35,808 nucleotides of DNA from NCBI GenBank assembly GCA_020650975.1, contig JAIPMN010016796.1, positions 1,361 to 37,168 of the forward strand, given 5' to 3'. Source of the DNA: Apostichopus californicus. Lineage: Eukaryota; Echinodermata; Holothuroidea; Aspidochirotida; Stichopodidae. The notes under the pieces are model-generated. The model was given only the letters and a program-made list of their open reading frames with translations. It was not told the origin of the DNA and ran no database searches. Positions 22,401-28,683 of this stretch are shown one piece after another (the first letter of the stretch is position 1; each line of letters opens with the position of its first letter). The position numbers and the translations under genes are program-made.

Positions 22401-25400
22401 AAAGCTGGTCAGAAATCGTCTGAAAACGTTAATTCAAAGCCGTCCAAGAAGACGACACCGAGGAAGACAGCTGTCAAAAAAGACTCACCCAAAAAGTCGC
22501 TGAAGAACTTAACCCCTAAGAAGGGTAGACCGTCCCAGAAGAACTTAACCCCTAAGAAGGGTAGACCGTCCACGAAGAACTTAACCCCTAAGAAGGGTAG
22601 ACCGTCCCAGAAGAACTTAACCCCTACGAAGGGTAGACCGTCCCCGAAGACAAAATCAGCCAAGAGCCCTGGAAATGGAAAGAAGGAGTCACAAGCAATG
22701 AAGCCCTCTGTTCCAGAGAAGGTCAAGTCTGCTGTCTCGGGGGCAACCCTCATTCTCTTCGATGAAGTAAGTAACAAAAGGGGTTTTACATTAAATCTTT
22801 GGGATGAAAAGAAATCTCAGACACTGCTCTTCAAAAGTTTGGAACAATACAGCTACCACCTGTTAGTTCCAAACCAGATATTATGTTTAGACACACCATG
22901 TCTCAGTGTTATGCTTGAGTAGATAAAAGGTGTGGCATTAGTAGTAATGAAATCTGGCGTCTGCTAGTTTAAGGGTGAGATCACTGGCGTGCCAAAATAA
23001 CTAAGGTTGGCGTCATTGCATCCGGGAGAAATCTACGGTTTTTCCCATCTGAAATGGCCTTTTCAAATTTCAAATTGCTAAAATGAGCATAAACTGTAAA
23101 TTGTACAGTCACCTGATATGAAGCTTAATTACCATGCCATTCGGGCTTCCATGCCATTCTTAGTTATATGGCTGCTTAGAGTCGTAAACTACTGTGAGTG
23201 CCTGCCAGGCCGATTATTTATTTTATGTTTAGTGGTGGATCAATTGTAATAACTCTCCTTTTGATGGTAAGGAAAGGAGGGGAGAGAAGGGCAAGAAAAG
23301 GGGTTTAGCTAGGACTTGTGGAGGTACGAACTTGATTTGAGCTGCTTCCCTGTTTTTTTATTGTGAGACATTTCTCTTTAATTTGGTTCCTCTTTTTATT
23401 AATTTTATTCCGATATTTCTCTTCCTGATAACCTTACATAAATACACTACTGATGCTCCATACATGCTATCGTGATATTGATTCTGCATACATGCTATGG
23501 TGTTATTGATAAATAGATTTGAAAGGTGAATGTGGACCTTTTTATCTCGATCTGTCAATTTTATGTCAAATAATCCCAGTTTTGCAATTTGTTACGGTAT
23601 GGGATTAATGGTGTAAGGTGAGAAACTGGTAGGTTATGGAAAGTAGATAATTCAATCAAATTCATTGAGTATTGGCTCTTTAATCTTCAGCTGGTCTCCG
23701 GGGTGTCTTAGGCTGATCCCGTTCAACCTTAATTTGTGTAATAATGAGTTAATTTTAGATAGCACATACAAAGCCTGTTTGAAGCAAGCTTAAATGTTAG
23801 TGCATTAGGTTTGCCAGGTTCCATTAAATTTTTCAGCCACCATGGACAATCTGCCAACCAGCATCAAGCATCTTTCAAACGCTGAAGCTATTTCTCTGTG
23901 GTTTCGTTTCATTCACAGGTAGATCTCGTATTTGAAGAGGACAAAGGGTTCTTGAGTGCTATTAGTACATTTATGGCGAGTACAAAAAGACCCATCATCC
24001 TTACAACCTCAGGTGGGTATACTTGATAGCGATATTTACGTTTAGGATTCTATTTTTTATCGTTTAGTATTGGGTGTTTATTACTATCTGTTTTAGGCTT
24101 TTAAAATAATTTTCTTACTGTACTATAGTTTCTCATACTTATTTATATTTAAACATTGACTATGATTTAATCTATTTTACTATTTACATACCTCAGGCTC
24201 TGAAATTGTTTTAGACTATATGTGATTTAGTTTTTAGTATCGTTTAGTACGGGTATGTTTTTTATATTGTTGCTTTTGGCTTTTACATTTTTTTTGCCTT
24301 ATTGGTTCTATATATTTAATATTTCGGTTTTTGTTACTACTTGTATTTGTTTTTAGGATTTAAATTTGTAAAGCGCATTGAGCAGCTTTGCTGATTATGT
24401 GCTATATAAAGTTTACTTATTAATTTTTACTTATTATTATATTTAGTAAGTAAGTAAACAAGGACTAAGAACTTCCTTGCTATGCCAGGGTAGTACTCGA
24501 AAGTTATGGTAGGCTTAGTAACCGAGAAAGTCCATTACTATGCCTGGTTACTATGGGATAGTAAATTAGTAGGAGGTTAGCATGAGTAACCAAGAGCTCT
24601 ACAGCTTGTGTGTTATTTATAAAGGTAATATACACCTGGACTGATTAATCTCGACAGAACCCCATTTCAGTAAGAATATTAAAGAGAAACAAAACTCAGT
24701 GGCACAAAACCTGGACCTGTAGTTGGAATTAAAATAAGTGGATCCAATGTTTAAGAGGAGTGAGCATTGATGTGAAGTGTATCATGTGGATGTGAACAAT
24801 AAGTAACAAGTGAACTACGACTTGATATTTTATTAAGTCAAAATGGATTTGTAATTATATTTATTATCTTCTTTAAATTTAATTTTGCTCAATCCTGCTA
24901 AACGTAACATCCAGTACGCTTCCACTTTGTGAAGTACACCCCACCCCCTCGACCCTGACACATGATGACTTCGTTGAGATTAATGTGAGAATGGACTTTG
25001 TTTGTTAACAGATAACCACTTTGGAGATTGCCTAGAAGGAAAAATTGAACATGTTGTGTTAAGGAAACCAGATACAGTAAGTGGACTAAATTATTGATTG
25101 TTAAACTTGGTTCAGTCTTTGACTGTGTTATGAGATCTTACTTTTATGCTTGGTATAAAAGATATGTTCAAGTTAAACAATGGTTTTACTTCTTGAGTGG
25201 TCAGTTGCATCAGTGAAATAATAAAACCAACGCAAAGACTGTTGATGCATGGTCCATGTATGACATCCCATATTCTTCTGCAATGTACTTGTCAAAAATA
25301 TATGTATACATTTCAGAATTTTTACATCTTTGCAATGGAACAAGCTACTAAGATGTGATCAATGTGTGCTTTTTTTTTTTTTAAGGATGTAATTTTGAAA

Positions 25401-28400
25401 TTACAGATTACTTTATAAGTACCCATTGAGAGTTACTTATTATGAATTATGACCAGTTTCCATGGCAACTCTTCCCTTACAGTCTAGACTTGCTACAAGT
25501 ATGCAGCTGGTATGCTTAGCTGAGAATGTGCTGACTGATCACCAAGACGTAAAGAATCTAGTCAGTTACTATGGAAATGATATTCGGCGCAGCCTCCACA
25601 GCCTACAGACATGGGTAAATACTGGCGCTATGCTGTCGCCATGGCAGCAAGCCGGGGACATTTCTCCTTCCAGAAGAGTCTGCAAGCTTTCCCTGAAGAG
25701 ATTAAAAGGAACATCAGACTATACCTGCCTCCTGAAAAAGATCTCACCAGACGATGAGAGGAAACATGCGAAGGAACGACCAGAAAATTCCTCATTGCCA
25801 AAACTGAACAAGAACAGTTTGCTTAGCCTTCTTGGATGTGGAACATTTCATTCTGTGGATGCTATATTTCAGGTAAACAACTAAACTTTTTAGATGAAAA
25901 GAATTTTTAAGAAGAGTTTTTAATGTCTCTGTAGGTTACTGCTGCATAAACTTGATCATGAGAGGGAAGTTTTATTTGATACATGTATAGTAATATCATT
26001 AACCACTTTTTTTGCTAAAGTTTGTTTTGCAAATTCTCAAATACAGAAATAAGATGATTATTTTCTCTTCAAACAACAGTCAAAATCTATTGAAAAAATT
26101 GGTAAGAAAGTTGGTAAAAGTTAAAAAGTGAGGTCTCTTTGAATACTGCACTTGACCACTCCTTAGTATTTGAGATTAGCATTGATCAGACCAGGTAGAA
26201 ATACCATTTATTGGACATGAAGCAATACATATCCTATGAAAGGAAAAGTAATTGAGGCATAAGAATAACCCAGCTGTTCTTACATTATTTATTCAGTGGT
26301 TGACCACCTTGTTCACATTTTCATCAGCTCAGTTTAATCAAGGGAAAGTTGCTGTTATTTCCTTTCATTGAGAAATGATTAATCATTATTGTGCTTACAT
26401 TTCTTTTGCTCTTTATTTTGATTCACTTTTATCTTGAATTTCATGGCTGTTTTTGCTCATTTTGTTCTCGTTGGTCTTACTTTATTTTCAGAATACCAAA
26501 CAAGCACCTTGTGGATCCATCACTCCATATAACTCTATCAGAAAACTCTTGCGATACGGTAAAGATTCAATTCGTAATTTGGAAAGGAATACTTTGCAGA
26601 CATTTTGTTCGTATTCTCCACCAAACCGGACTCGTCCAGAGAGTCTCCAAACTGTGGATTGTCCAAAAAAACTGGACGATGAGAAACCTCAATGGGTAAC
26701 AGACAGTAAAGAATTGGACCTGAAGTTAGTCGAGAAACTGAGCCATTACACGGATAATTTGTGCACTTTAGACGTATTGGAGAACACTGCTGGGTGGAAC
26801 AATGGTAACGTCGACAAGGAGGAGGGGCATTGGTGGGGTGTAGATGTGTACGCCGGTCTAGACAACGTTTCAGATGACAGGATGACACAATGGAGTAGGA
26901 GAGAGTTTAATGAGGATCTTTGCAGTGTTTTAGAATGGGACAATTTTAGCTATTGTAAAAGAAACCTGGAGCGGATCAAGAATAGTTACGAGGACTTGAA
27001 TTCGTCGACGCCAGAAGCCAAACTCGGGAAAGATCAGAGCTCCAACAGTCTTCTGAAATCAGATTGCAGGCAATCACGAGAAATGTAAGTATACTTTTGT
27101 ACGATTTCACACATTCTCGTTGTTTCCATCAGTATTTTTTAATTATCATTTAGTAGAGTTAGTCGTCGACAATCTAATAGGGCAATTATTTTATGAAGGT
27201 AGGTACTTGATAAAATAGAAACTGTCGCTTGCATTAATGATTTAAACGTAAATGTTCAGAAATTGGTGTACTGTAGGCACTTTAAATGCTACAGTCACCA
27301 ATGTTACTGTACCAAGAATGAATTTAAAGTGTAATGGTGACCACTAAGCTATTGTTTGTTCCTTAATTTATGATGTAGGAAACCATTGTGTTAACACTGC
27401 TTATCATGCAGGACCTAGAAAAGACAATGGGGAAGAAAGTAGATGGTTTTATCTAGATTGAAATGGATTAAACTGGTCTTACACCAGTTTACTGTAATAT
27501 TGAAAAATGTCAGAGAAGGAACTTACAAACTCAATCTCGAATAAAACAATACCATGTTGTTTTTTGTTCAGCCCAAACATACCCCCTATAACAAAGTATG
27601 GGGCTGCTGCTAACTGTATTCCACTTTCTTATGTCTGAAAAGTGACTGATTTAAGTTTGAGACTTGTTTTTTACCAAAAGAAATAAATAACAGATATACT
27701 TATATTTAATAAAATGCAATATACTGCTTTGTTTGCAAGAATACTTGATTGTAGAGGTTTCCTGTATTCAAAGTGGTTTGTAACTTTGTACCATTCTTTG
27801 ATTGATCTTGTAGAAGCGGTCTCTATGGGATCGTTGCTAGGAAACTTCCTCGGGTGATAAGGTGCAATCATCATAACGTATCGTTAGATTACCTGCCTAC
27901 CATGCGATCCATATGCAGGAGTGAACAACTTAGGGAAGCAGCTCATCTTAAGAGACGGTAAGCAACAAAACTTCACATTGAACAGATTATTTGCAATATG
28001 ATAGGTTTCAGCCTAGCCCATCTGATATAGTTTGACCTTTCAGGTACTAGGTCTCAAGTTTCAGAGAATTTCCATCCTTTCTTTCTTTCTTCTCGCCATC
28101 CCTTGTCTACTAATCCCCTTACATCTATCTCTTTGTGTTCACCATGCTCATTAACCTGTCTGTATTCTGTGTGTGTTTTTGTCTTGTCTGTTACTCTTAC
28201 TTGTCATTTAGCCTTTGAAGAAGATCCTGCTAGGATCGAAACATCAGGCCAACTTACCTTTACACAATTTCCATTCTTGATGGCTTCAGGAGGCCTGCGA
28301 TGAATTTTTGCTGTGGTATTAAATATGATAACTTTTTAATATCATCTCTGTATCATTACTGCATCATGTTTTCACTAAATGCTGAATATTTAAGTTTTTT

Positions 28401-28683
28401 GCATATATATACGGATAGATGTTAATTGTTAATGCAATGTAAGTCATGCTGTTCCATTGTGATATGCTAATGTTGGATGCTTTAGTATTTGAATTGAATT
28501 GTGTACTTTTAACTCTACAGGTTTCTGCACTACTTTGATGCAATTTCATTGCCATTGAAAGTAACTGACCAAGTCCAGCTAGCTTCAGTTGCAGAGCACT
28601 TCAGAAGAAAGGAGATGAAGCCAGAGGCAGCCGATGTAGATAACATTGATGATGAAGGGGGCATTTCAGAAGGCAGGAGATGA
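7413..28683 (+). CDS. ATAD5: ATAD5 (ELG1) PCNA-unloading AAA+ ATPase, 17 coding exons
   Basis: Orthologue of vertebrate ATAD5/yeast Elg1, the large subunit of an RFC-like complex with RFC2-5 that unloads PCNA from replicated chromatin and, in vertebrates, recruits USP1-UAF1 to deubiquitinate PCNA. Spliced exons: 7413-7484, 9297-11279, 11654-11921, 13203-13460, 14392-14564, 15909-16059, 16911-17102, 18133-18309, 19547-19713, 21274-21432, 22347-22766, 23919-24012, 25012-25076, 25483-25872, 26492-27084, 27814-27957, 28521-28683. All phases agree; the sum is 5469 nt, 1822 residues, close to human ATAD5 (~1844). Domains: PIP-like NRKLTDFF 36-43; SYEEFL ~282; AT-hooks 537-541 and 575-579; RFC box WSDKYQP 1042-1048; Walker A GPHGVGKT 1127-1134; Walker B LILFDEVD 1335-1342; sensor 1 ILTTSD 1367-1372; sensor 2 NDIRR ~1425-1429; RRFLHYF near the C-terminus. 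All AAA+ residues I looked for are present. Confidence 0.95.
8255..8480 (+). mobile_element. tRNA-derived SINE with an expanded A-box region
   Basis: GGTGCTGTGGCCGAG resembles the start of a type II (Leu/Ser-like) tRNA, and GGTTCGGGGTTCAAACCCCG (about 8367-8386) gives a clear B box and T arm. Between GGCCGAG and TAAAAGGCGG lies a ~50-base array of GAGGGAGCC-like units that splits the A-box neighbourhood. The 3' body contains TTTTCCCATATGAAATGACT; a similar phrase (TTTTTCCCATCTGAAATGGC) occurs at about 23039. It lies in ATAD5 intron 1. Confidence 0.6.
8481..9296 (+). other. Distal part of ATAD5 intron 1, no recognised feature
   Basis: One open frame of 107 codons (8855-9178) has no match I recognise, no good splice-site pair and no phase that fits the flanking exons. 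It is treated as intron. The acceptor at 9296 is preceded by a T/C tract (CCCTTTTTCTCTCCCC). Confidence 0.5.
9297..11279 (+). CDS. ATAD5: ATAD5 exon 2: N-terminal regulatory region
   Basis: 661 codons (residues 25-685), acceptor TTTGTAG|GAC, donor AAG|GTATGA (an alternative donor CCG|GTAAAG lies 6 bases upstream, same phase). The protein is lysine/glutamate-rich and probably disordered. In order: PIP-like NRKLTDFF and a second hydrophobic motif VDLLGYF; VISYEEFL (~residues 280-287), a motif shared with vertebrate ATAD5; YSIFLKRGK, matching the vertebrate stretch before the UAF1-contact region; two AT-hooks (GRPRK) at 10833-10847 and 10947-10961; an acidic tract DDDDDETEEEEEEE at about 11102-11143. 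There is no ATG at the 5' end, so an upstream exon must supply the start. Confidence 0.93.
11280..11653 (+). other. ATAD5 intron 2
   Basis: A short intron of ~370 bases with no repeat that I recognise. The acceptor is CTTACTGTCAG|ACA. Confidence 0.6.
11654..11921 (+). CDS. ATAD5: ATAD5 exon 3
   Basis: Residues 686-774 plus one base (phase 0 in, phase 1 out; donor AAAG|GTAATA). It starts TNTQRAREIVKRAKLQ, which aligns with the vertebrate stretch SKAKQLIEKAKAL. A basic region with TLRVRLDPLG then follows. A linker between the N-terminal region and the AAA+ core; no enzymatic motif. Confidence 0.85.
11990..12215 (-). mobile_element. tRNA-derived SINE (minus strand)
   Basis: Read on the minus strand: GGATTGCTGGTTCGATTCCT (B box), TGTGTCTTTGGGCA, CTCTCCACCCAG, CAATGGGTACCTGTGAGG and a terminal GGCGCAGTATATAACTGC. 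The TTGGGCA/CCACCCAG/ATGGGTACC order is the body of a SINE type widespread in marine invertebrates. The tRNA head is incomplete or decayed at its 5' end. It lies in ATAD5 intron 3. Confidence 0.65.
12230..13202 (+). other. Remainder of ATAD5 intron 3, nothing recognised
   Basis: AT-rich intron sequence without a convincing ORF, TIR pair or tRNA box. The acceptor before exon 4 is weak-looking: TCCATTTCAAAG|AGAAC. Confidence 0.5.
13203..13460 (+). CDS. ATAD5: ATAD5 exon 4
   Basis: Residues 775-860 (phase 1 in, phase 1 out; donor AAAG|GTAATT). It contains PPVKLAPMFTKEGLK, which aligns with vertebrate MKVAPLFLVRKAQK, and VLTLSSDDE, a possible SUMO-interacting or CK2-like acidic motif. The start at 13203 is fixed by frame; the AG two bases later would give an early stop. 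Confidence 0.85.
13525..13905. mobile_element. hAT-type MITE, complete, 381 bp
   Basis: The termini CAGTGGCGGAGC and GCTCCGCCACTG are exact inverted repeats. A perfect 8-bp target duplication AATGGCAA flanks it (13517-13524, 13906-13913). Eight-base duplications and CAG-type ends are hAT hallmarks. No transposase is encoded. The same family ends at position 39 and shares an internal block with 2836-3829. It is inserted in ATAD5 intron 4, 64 bases past the exon 4 donor. Confidence 0.9.
14392..14564 (+). CDS. ATAD5: ATAD5 exon 5
   Basis: Residues 861-918 (acceptor CTACCCAG|ATGAATC, donor AAG|GTTGGT, phase 1 in, phase 0 out). It carries FWNLPDVDLSKLK, IDWNASLDKF and HIADLRIPNVK. This is the region just ahead of the AAA+ core in vertebrate ATAD5; similarity is modest but the splice phases fit exactly. 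Confidence 0.8.
14565..15170 (+). other. Proximal part of ATAD5 intron 5, nothing recognised
   Basis: AT-rich intron without ORFs or repeats that I can name, leading into the 39-bp minisatellite. Confidence 0.5.
15171..15600. repeat. 39-bp minisatellite with a 118-bp higher-order repeat
   Basis: AGTGGTCAATCAGCTTGGTC followed by an ATTTATRGTCATG-type block recurs at 15176, 15215, 15254, 15293, 15332, 15371, 15411, 15450, 15489, 15529 and 15568. Units are 39 bases (two are 40). Three consecutive units (39+39+40) repeat as a 118-base block (15293-15410, 15411-15528). Because 39 is a multiple of three the array stays open in some frames; those ORFs are artefacts. It is in ATAD5 intron 5. Confidence 0.9.
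15909..16059 (+). CDS. ATAD5: ATAD5 exon 6
   Basis: Residues 919-968 (acceptor TTCTCCAG|TTTGGG, donor AAAAG|GTAGTT, phase 0 in, phase 1 out). EEISKHNPKFPVKRIFKRYLAKRK aligns with the vertebrate LEEIRWSNPEFSLKKYFPLLLKK. It is a helical basic segment before the RFC box. Confidence 0.88.
16060..16620 (+). other. ATAD5 intron 6, proximal part
   Basis: AT-rich sequence with nothing recognised until the SINE at 16622. Confidence 0.5.
16622..16864 (-). mobile_element. tRNA-derived SINE (family A), minus strand, copy 1
   Basis: On the minus strand it starts GGAGTGTTAGCTCAGTGATT (A box) and continues with GGTCCCGAGTTCGAGTCACT (B box). A shared body follows (TTGCGGCTTTGATAAGCCA and TTGCAGGAGGATCT), then a tail of ACATACATAC. 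Two more copies lie at 19818-20056 and 34134-34323, all on the minus strand. It ends 46 bases before ATAD5 exon 7. Confidence 0.85.
16911..17102 (+). CDS. ATAD5: ATAD5 exon 7
   Basis: Residues 969-1032 (acceptor TATATGTAG|ATGGG, donor AAGG|GTGAGT, phase 1 in and out). A basic, low-complexity linker with GSRKRKTESEDDPTQRKVRR that looks like a bipartite nuclear localisation signal. Vertebrate ATAD5 has a similar KRKK-rich linker ahead of the RFC box. Confidence 0.85.
17145..17955 (-). repeat. Dispersed repeat B, long copy (contains the MITE insertion)
   Basis: Segments 17145-17185, 17549-17640 and 17790-17955 are the reverse complement of 21734-22010 in intron 10. This copy is interrupted by the TTAA MITE (17186-17548) and has an extra ~150 bases (about 17640-17790) missing from the other. 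The family is unknown and no coding capacity is seen. It sits in ATAD5 intron 7. Confidence 0.8.
17182..17550 (-). mobile_element. TTAA MITE, copy 2 (inverted relative to copy 1)
   Basis: Reverse-complement copy of 5235-5594, with termini AGGCATTGAAGACTCGC and GCGCGAGTCTTCACACC. The flanks are now TTAG and TTAC. The uninterrupted relative at 21734-22010 shows a single TTAA at the matching position (21975-21978), which identifies the original target site. Confidence 0.85.
18133..18309 (+). CDS. ATAD5: ATAD5 exon 8: RFC box
   Basis: Residues 1033-1091 (acceptor TTGTCAACAG|AAAAAC, donor GCAG|GTAAGAAG, phase 1 in and out). LLWSDKYQPTSSEEVLGN is the RFC-family signature (W-x-[DE]-K-Y-x-P) that opens the AAA+ module. 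VKKLGGWLSDWK then matches the vertebrate IKKLHSWLKDWK. The donor is the first of three tandem copies. Confidence 0.95.
18305..18455. repeat. Three tandem 49-bp units, each repeating the exon 8 splice donor
   Basis: GCAGGTAAGAAGCTTCAGTT and its continuation (TGTTCAA...CATAGTTCATTAACAC) recur at about 18306, 18355 and 18404; the third unit is slightly shortened. Each begins with the exon-intron boundary GCAG|GTAAG, so three equivalent donors lie 49 bases apart. Use of the second or third donor would put an in-frame TAA (in CATTAACAC) into the mRNA. Confidence 0.85.
18472..18851 (-). mobile_element. hAT-type MITE with Charlie-like termini
   Basis: An 8-bp target duplication CTGTAGGG (18472-18479, 18844-18851) flanks a 364-bp element (18480-18843). 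Its right end reads, reverse complemented, CAGGGGTGGGCAACCTTTTT, and its left end CTGGGGTATGCATCCTACGG. The left interior contains GGCCCGCGGGCCACATGCGG, the sort of GGCCCGC palindrome known from vertebrate hAT-Charlie nonautonomous elements. No transposase ORF. In ATAD5 intron 8. Confidence 0.85.
18852..19546 (+). other. Distal ATAD5 intron 8, nothing recognised
   Basis: No ORF, tRNA boxes or repeat that I can name. The acceptor is TCTGGTCTTCCAG|CTG. Confidence 0.5.
19547..19713 (+). CDS. ATAD5: ATAD5 exon 9: Walker A
   Basis: Residues 1092-1147 (phase 1 in, phase 0 out; donor AAG|GTTCGT). An acidic serine-rich lead (EDSESDFEPSD, GSEDEGDG) is followed by NTFLITGPHGVGKTSMVYAC. The Walker A P-loop GPHGVGKT keeps the invariant GKT, with Lys at about residue 1133, for ATP binding. 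Confidence 0.95.
19810..20064 (-). mobile_element. tRNA-derived SINE (family A), minus strand, copy 2
   Basis: The best-preserved copy. An 8-bp target duplication CATATCAT (19810-19817, 20057-20064) flanks it. On the minus strand the head reads GGAGTGTTAGCTCAGTTGTT then AATGCCGG, with the B box GGTTCGAGTCACTCC. The 3' tail is an ATACATAC microsatellite directly after GGAGGATCTAA. Length ~239 bp. In ATAD5 intron 9. Confidence 0.88.
20284..20819. mobile_element. TTAA-flanked MITE, second family, 528 bp
   Basis: TTAA (20284-20287) and TTAA (20816-20819) flank long imperfect inverted termini: AGCAGCATTTTGCGTTGA at 20288 against the reverse complement of the right end, AGCAGCAATTTGCGTTGA. Similarity extends ~37 bases inward. 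Its sequence is unrelated to the MITE at 5235. piggyBac-like or Kolobok-like; no transposase. In ATAD5 intron 9. Confidence 0.85.
21274..21432 (+). CDS. ATAD5: ATAD5 exon 10
   Basis: Residues 1148-1200 (53 codons, phase 0 both ends; acceptor CATTCCAG|GTTATT, donor AAG|GTGAGT). VIEVNASSKRVGKQIL follows Walker A in all RFC-type ATPases (the E-x-N-A-S motif), and EATQSHQL is shared with vertebrate ATAD5. SADLARFFKLK resembles the vertebrate LANYFKVS stretch. Confidence 0.95.
21690..22053. repeat. Dispersed repeat B, short copy, flanked by ~43-bp direct repeats
   Basis: Bases 21734-22010 are the inverted relative of 17145-17955. The block CAACATGGTGTGGGCTGCCA followed by TCACATGGATG occurs just before it (about 21690-21733) and again just after it (22011-22053) with few differences. 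It lacks the TTAA MITE and shows an intact TTAA at 21975-21978. In ATAD5 intron 10. Confidence 0.8.
22347..22766 (+). CDS. ATAD5: ATAD5 exon 11: Lys/Pro-rich insert and Walker B start
   Basis: Residues 1201-1340 (140 codons, phase 0 both ends; acceptor TTTTGCAG|AAA, donor GAA|GTAAGT). The first 130 residues are very basic and form an insert between Walker A and Walker B. They contain four copies of the 12-residue unit KNLTPKKGRPSQ (residues ~1253-1300). The exon ends SGATLILFDE, the first half of the Walker B motif, continued by VDLVFEED in exon 12. Vertebrate ATAD5 also has a basic SPKK-rich insert here but without this repeat. Confidence 0.95.
22503..22646. repeat. In-frame 36-bp coding repeat, four units
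   Basis: Units at 22503-22538, 22539-22574, 22575-22610 and 22611-22646, each reading AAGAACTTAACCCCTAAGAA plus GGGTAGACCGTCC and a variable last codon (CAG, ACG, CAG, CCG). They are nearly identical at the DNA level, which suggests recent expansion or homogenisation. Each unit encodes a KKGRP (TKGRP in the last) core. Confidence 0.95.
22920..23918 (+). other. ATAD5 intron 11, nothing firm
   Basis: AT-rich. A phrase at about 23039 (TTTTTCCCATCTGAAATGGC) resembles the 3' body of the SINE at 8255-8480, so a decayed SINE 3' end may lie at about 23010-23070. No coding sequence seen. Confidence 0.45.
23919..24012 (+). CDS. ATAD5: ATAD5 exon 12: Walker B end and sensor 1
   Basis: Residues 1341-1371 (phase 0 in, phase 1 out; acceptor CATTCACAG|GTAGAT, donor CTCAG|GTGGGT). 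VDLVFEEDKGFLSAI completes Walker B (DEVD), and TKRPIILTTS is the sensor 1 strand. Near-identical in layout to vertebrate ATAD5. Confidence 0.95.
24030..24430 (+). mobile_element. 3' end of the CR1/L2-like LINE, second copy
   Basis: Matches 537-945: TTTACGTTTAGGATTCTATT, then TAGTATTGGGTGTTTATTAC, then GTAAAGCGCATTGAGCAGCT and TGCTATATAAAG. Only the 3' UTR is present, so it is a short 5'-truncated insertion, starting about 17 bases after the exon 12 donor. Confidence 0.85.
24431..25011 (+). other. Distal ATAD5 intron 12, nothing recognised
   Basis: AT-rich intron with several TTAGTAACC/GGTTACTA-type words but no clear element. The acceptor is TTTGTTAACAG|ATAAC. Confidence 0.45.
25012..25076 (+). 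CDS. ATAD5: ATAD5 exon 13
   Basis: Residues 1372-1393 (65 bases, phase 1 in, phase 0 out; donor ACA|GTAAGT). DNHFGDCLEGKIEHVVLRKP: the Asp completes sensor 1 (TTSD), and the rest aligns with the vertebrate MFDGCFEEIKFSTP region. Too short to be found by ORF length alone; placed by phase and homology. Confidence 0.88.
25483..25872 (+). CDS. ATAD5: ATAD5 exon 14: lid domain and sensor 2
   Basis: Residues 1394-1523 (130 codons, phase 0 both ends; acceptor CCCTTACAG|TCTAGA, donor CAG|GTAAAC). LVCLAENVLTDHQDVKNLV and GNDIRRSLHSLQTW form the helical AAA+ lid; the NDIRR arginine (about 1428) is the sensor 2 position. A less conserved tail with LLSLLGCGTFHSVDAIF follows, near the vertebrate LFGLKNIFSPSEDLF motif. 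Confidence 0.93.
25873..26491 (+). other. ATAD5 intron 14, nothing recognised
   Basis: AT-rich, no repeat or ORF of note. The acceptor is CTTTATTTTCAG|AAT. Confidence 0.55.
26492..27084 (+). CDS. ATAD5: ATAD5 exon 15: C-terminal region
   Basis: Residues 1524-1721 (phase 0 in, phase 2 out; donor GAAAT|GTAAGT). Contains VEKLSHYTDNLCTLDVLEN, in the place of the vertebrate LNSLSEFMDNMSFLDALL helix, then a weakly conserved tryptophan-rich stretch (WW, WNN, QWSRREF). In RFC-like large subunits this part packs on the small RFC subunits; for this protein that is inference. Confidence 0.9.
27085..27813 (+). other. ATAD5 intron 15, nothing recognised
   Basis: No coding sequence, TIR pair or tRNA-like box noticed. 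Confidence 0.55.
27814..27957 (+). CDS. ATAD5: ATAD5 exon 16
   Basis: Residues 1721-1769 (phase 2 in and out; acceptor ATCTTGTAG|AAGCGG, donor AGACG|GTAAGC). VSLDYLPTMRSICRSEQLRE aligns with the vertebrate IEYLPTLRNICKTEKLKE, one of the best conserved blocks outside the ATPase core. Confidence 0.95.
27958..28520 (+). other. ATAD5 intron 16 with a small hammerhead-like stem
   Basis: Mostly AT-rich. At about 28212-28245 TTGAAGAAGATCC-TGCTA-GGATCGAAAC forms a 5-bp stem flanked by GAAGA and GAAAC, reminiscent of a decayed hammerhead-type motif from a retroelement. No ORF. Confidence 0.35.
28521..28683 (+). CDS. ATAD5: ATAD5 exon 17: C-terminus and stop
   Basis: Residues 1769-1822 and TGA at 28681-28683 (acceptor CTCTACAG|GTTTCTG). 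RRFLHYFDAISL across the junction is the conserved last motif of ATAD5 (vertebrate RRFLHYFEGIHL). From about AEHFRRKEMKPEAAD onward the coding DNA is also the first unit of the 65-bp minisatellite, so the last ~30 residues are repeat-encoded. Confidence 0.93.

Noticed and set aside
26391-26699. 102-codon frame overlapping exon 15
   Set aside because: Alternative frame of ATAD5 exon 15; the other frame carries the conserved sequence and the phase that joins exons 14 and 16.
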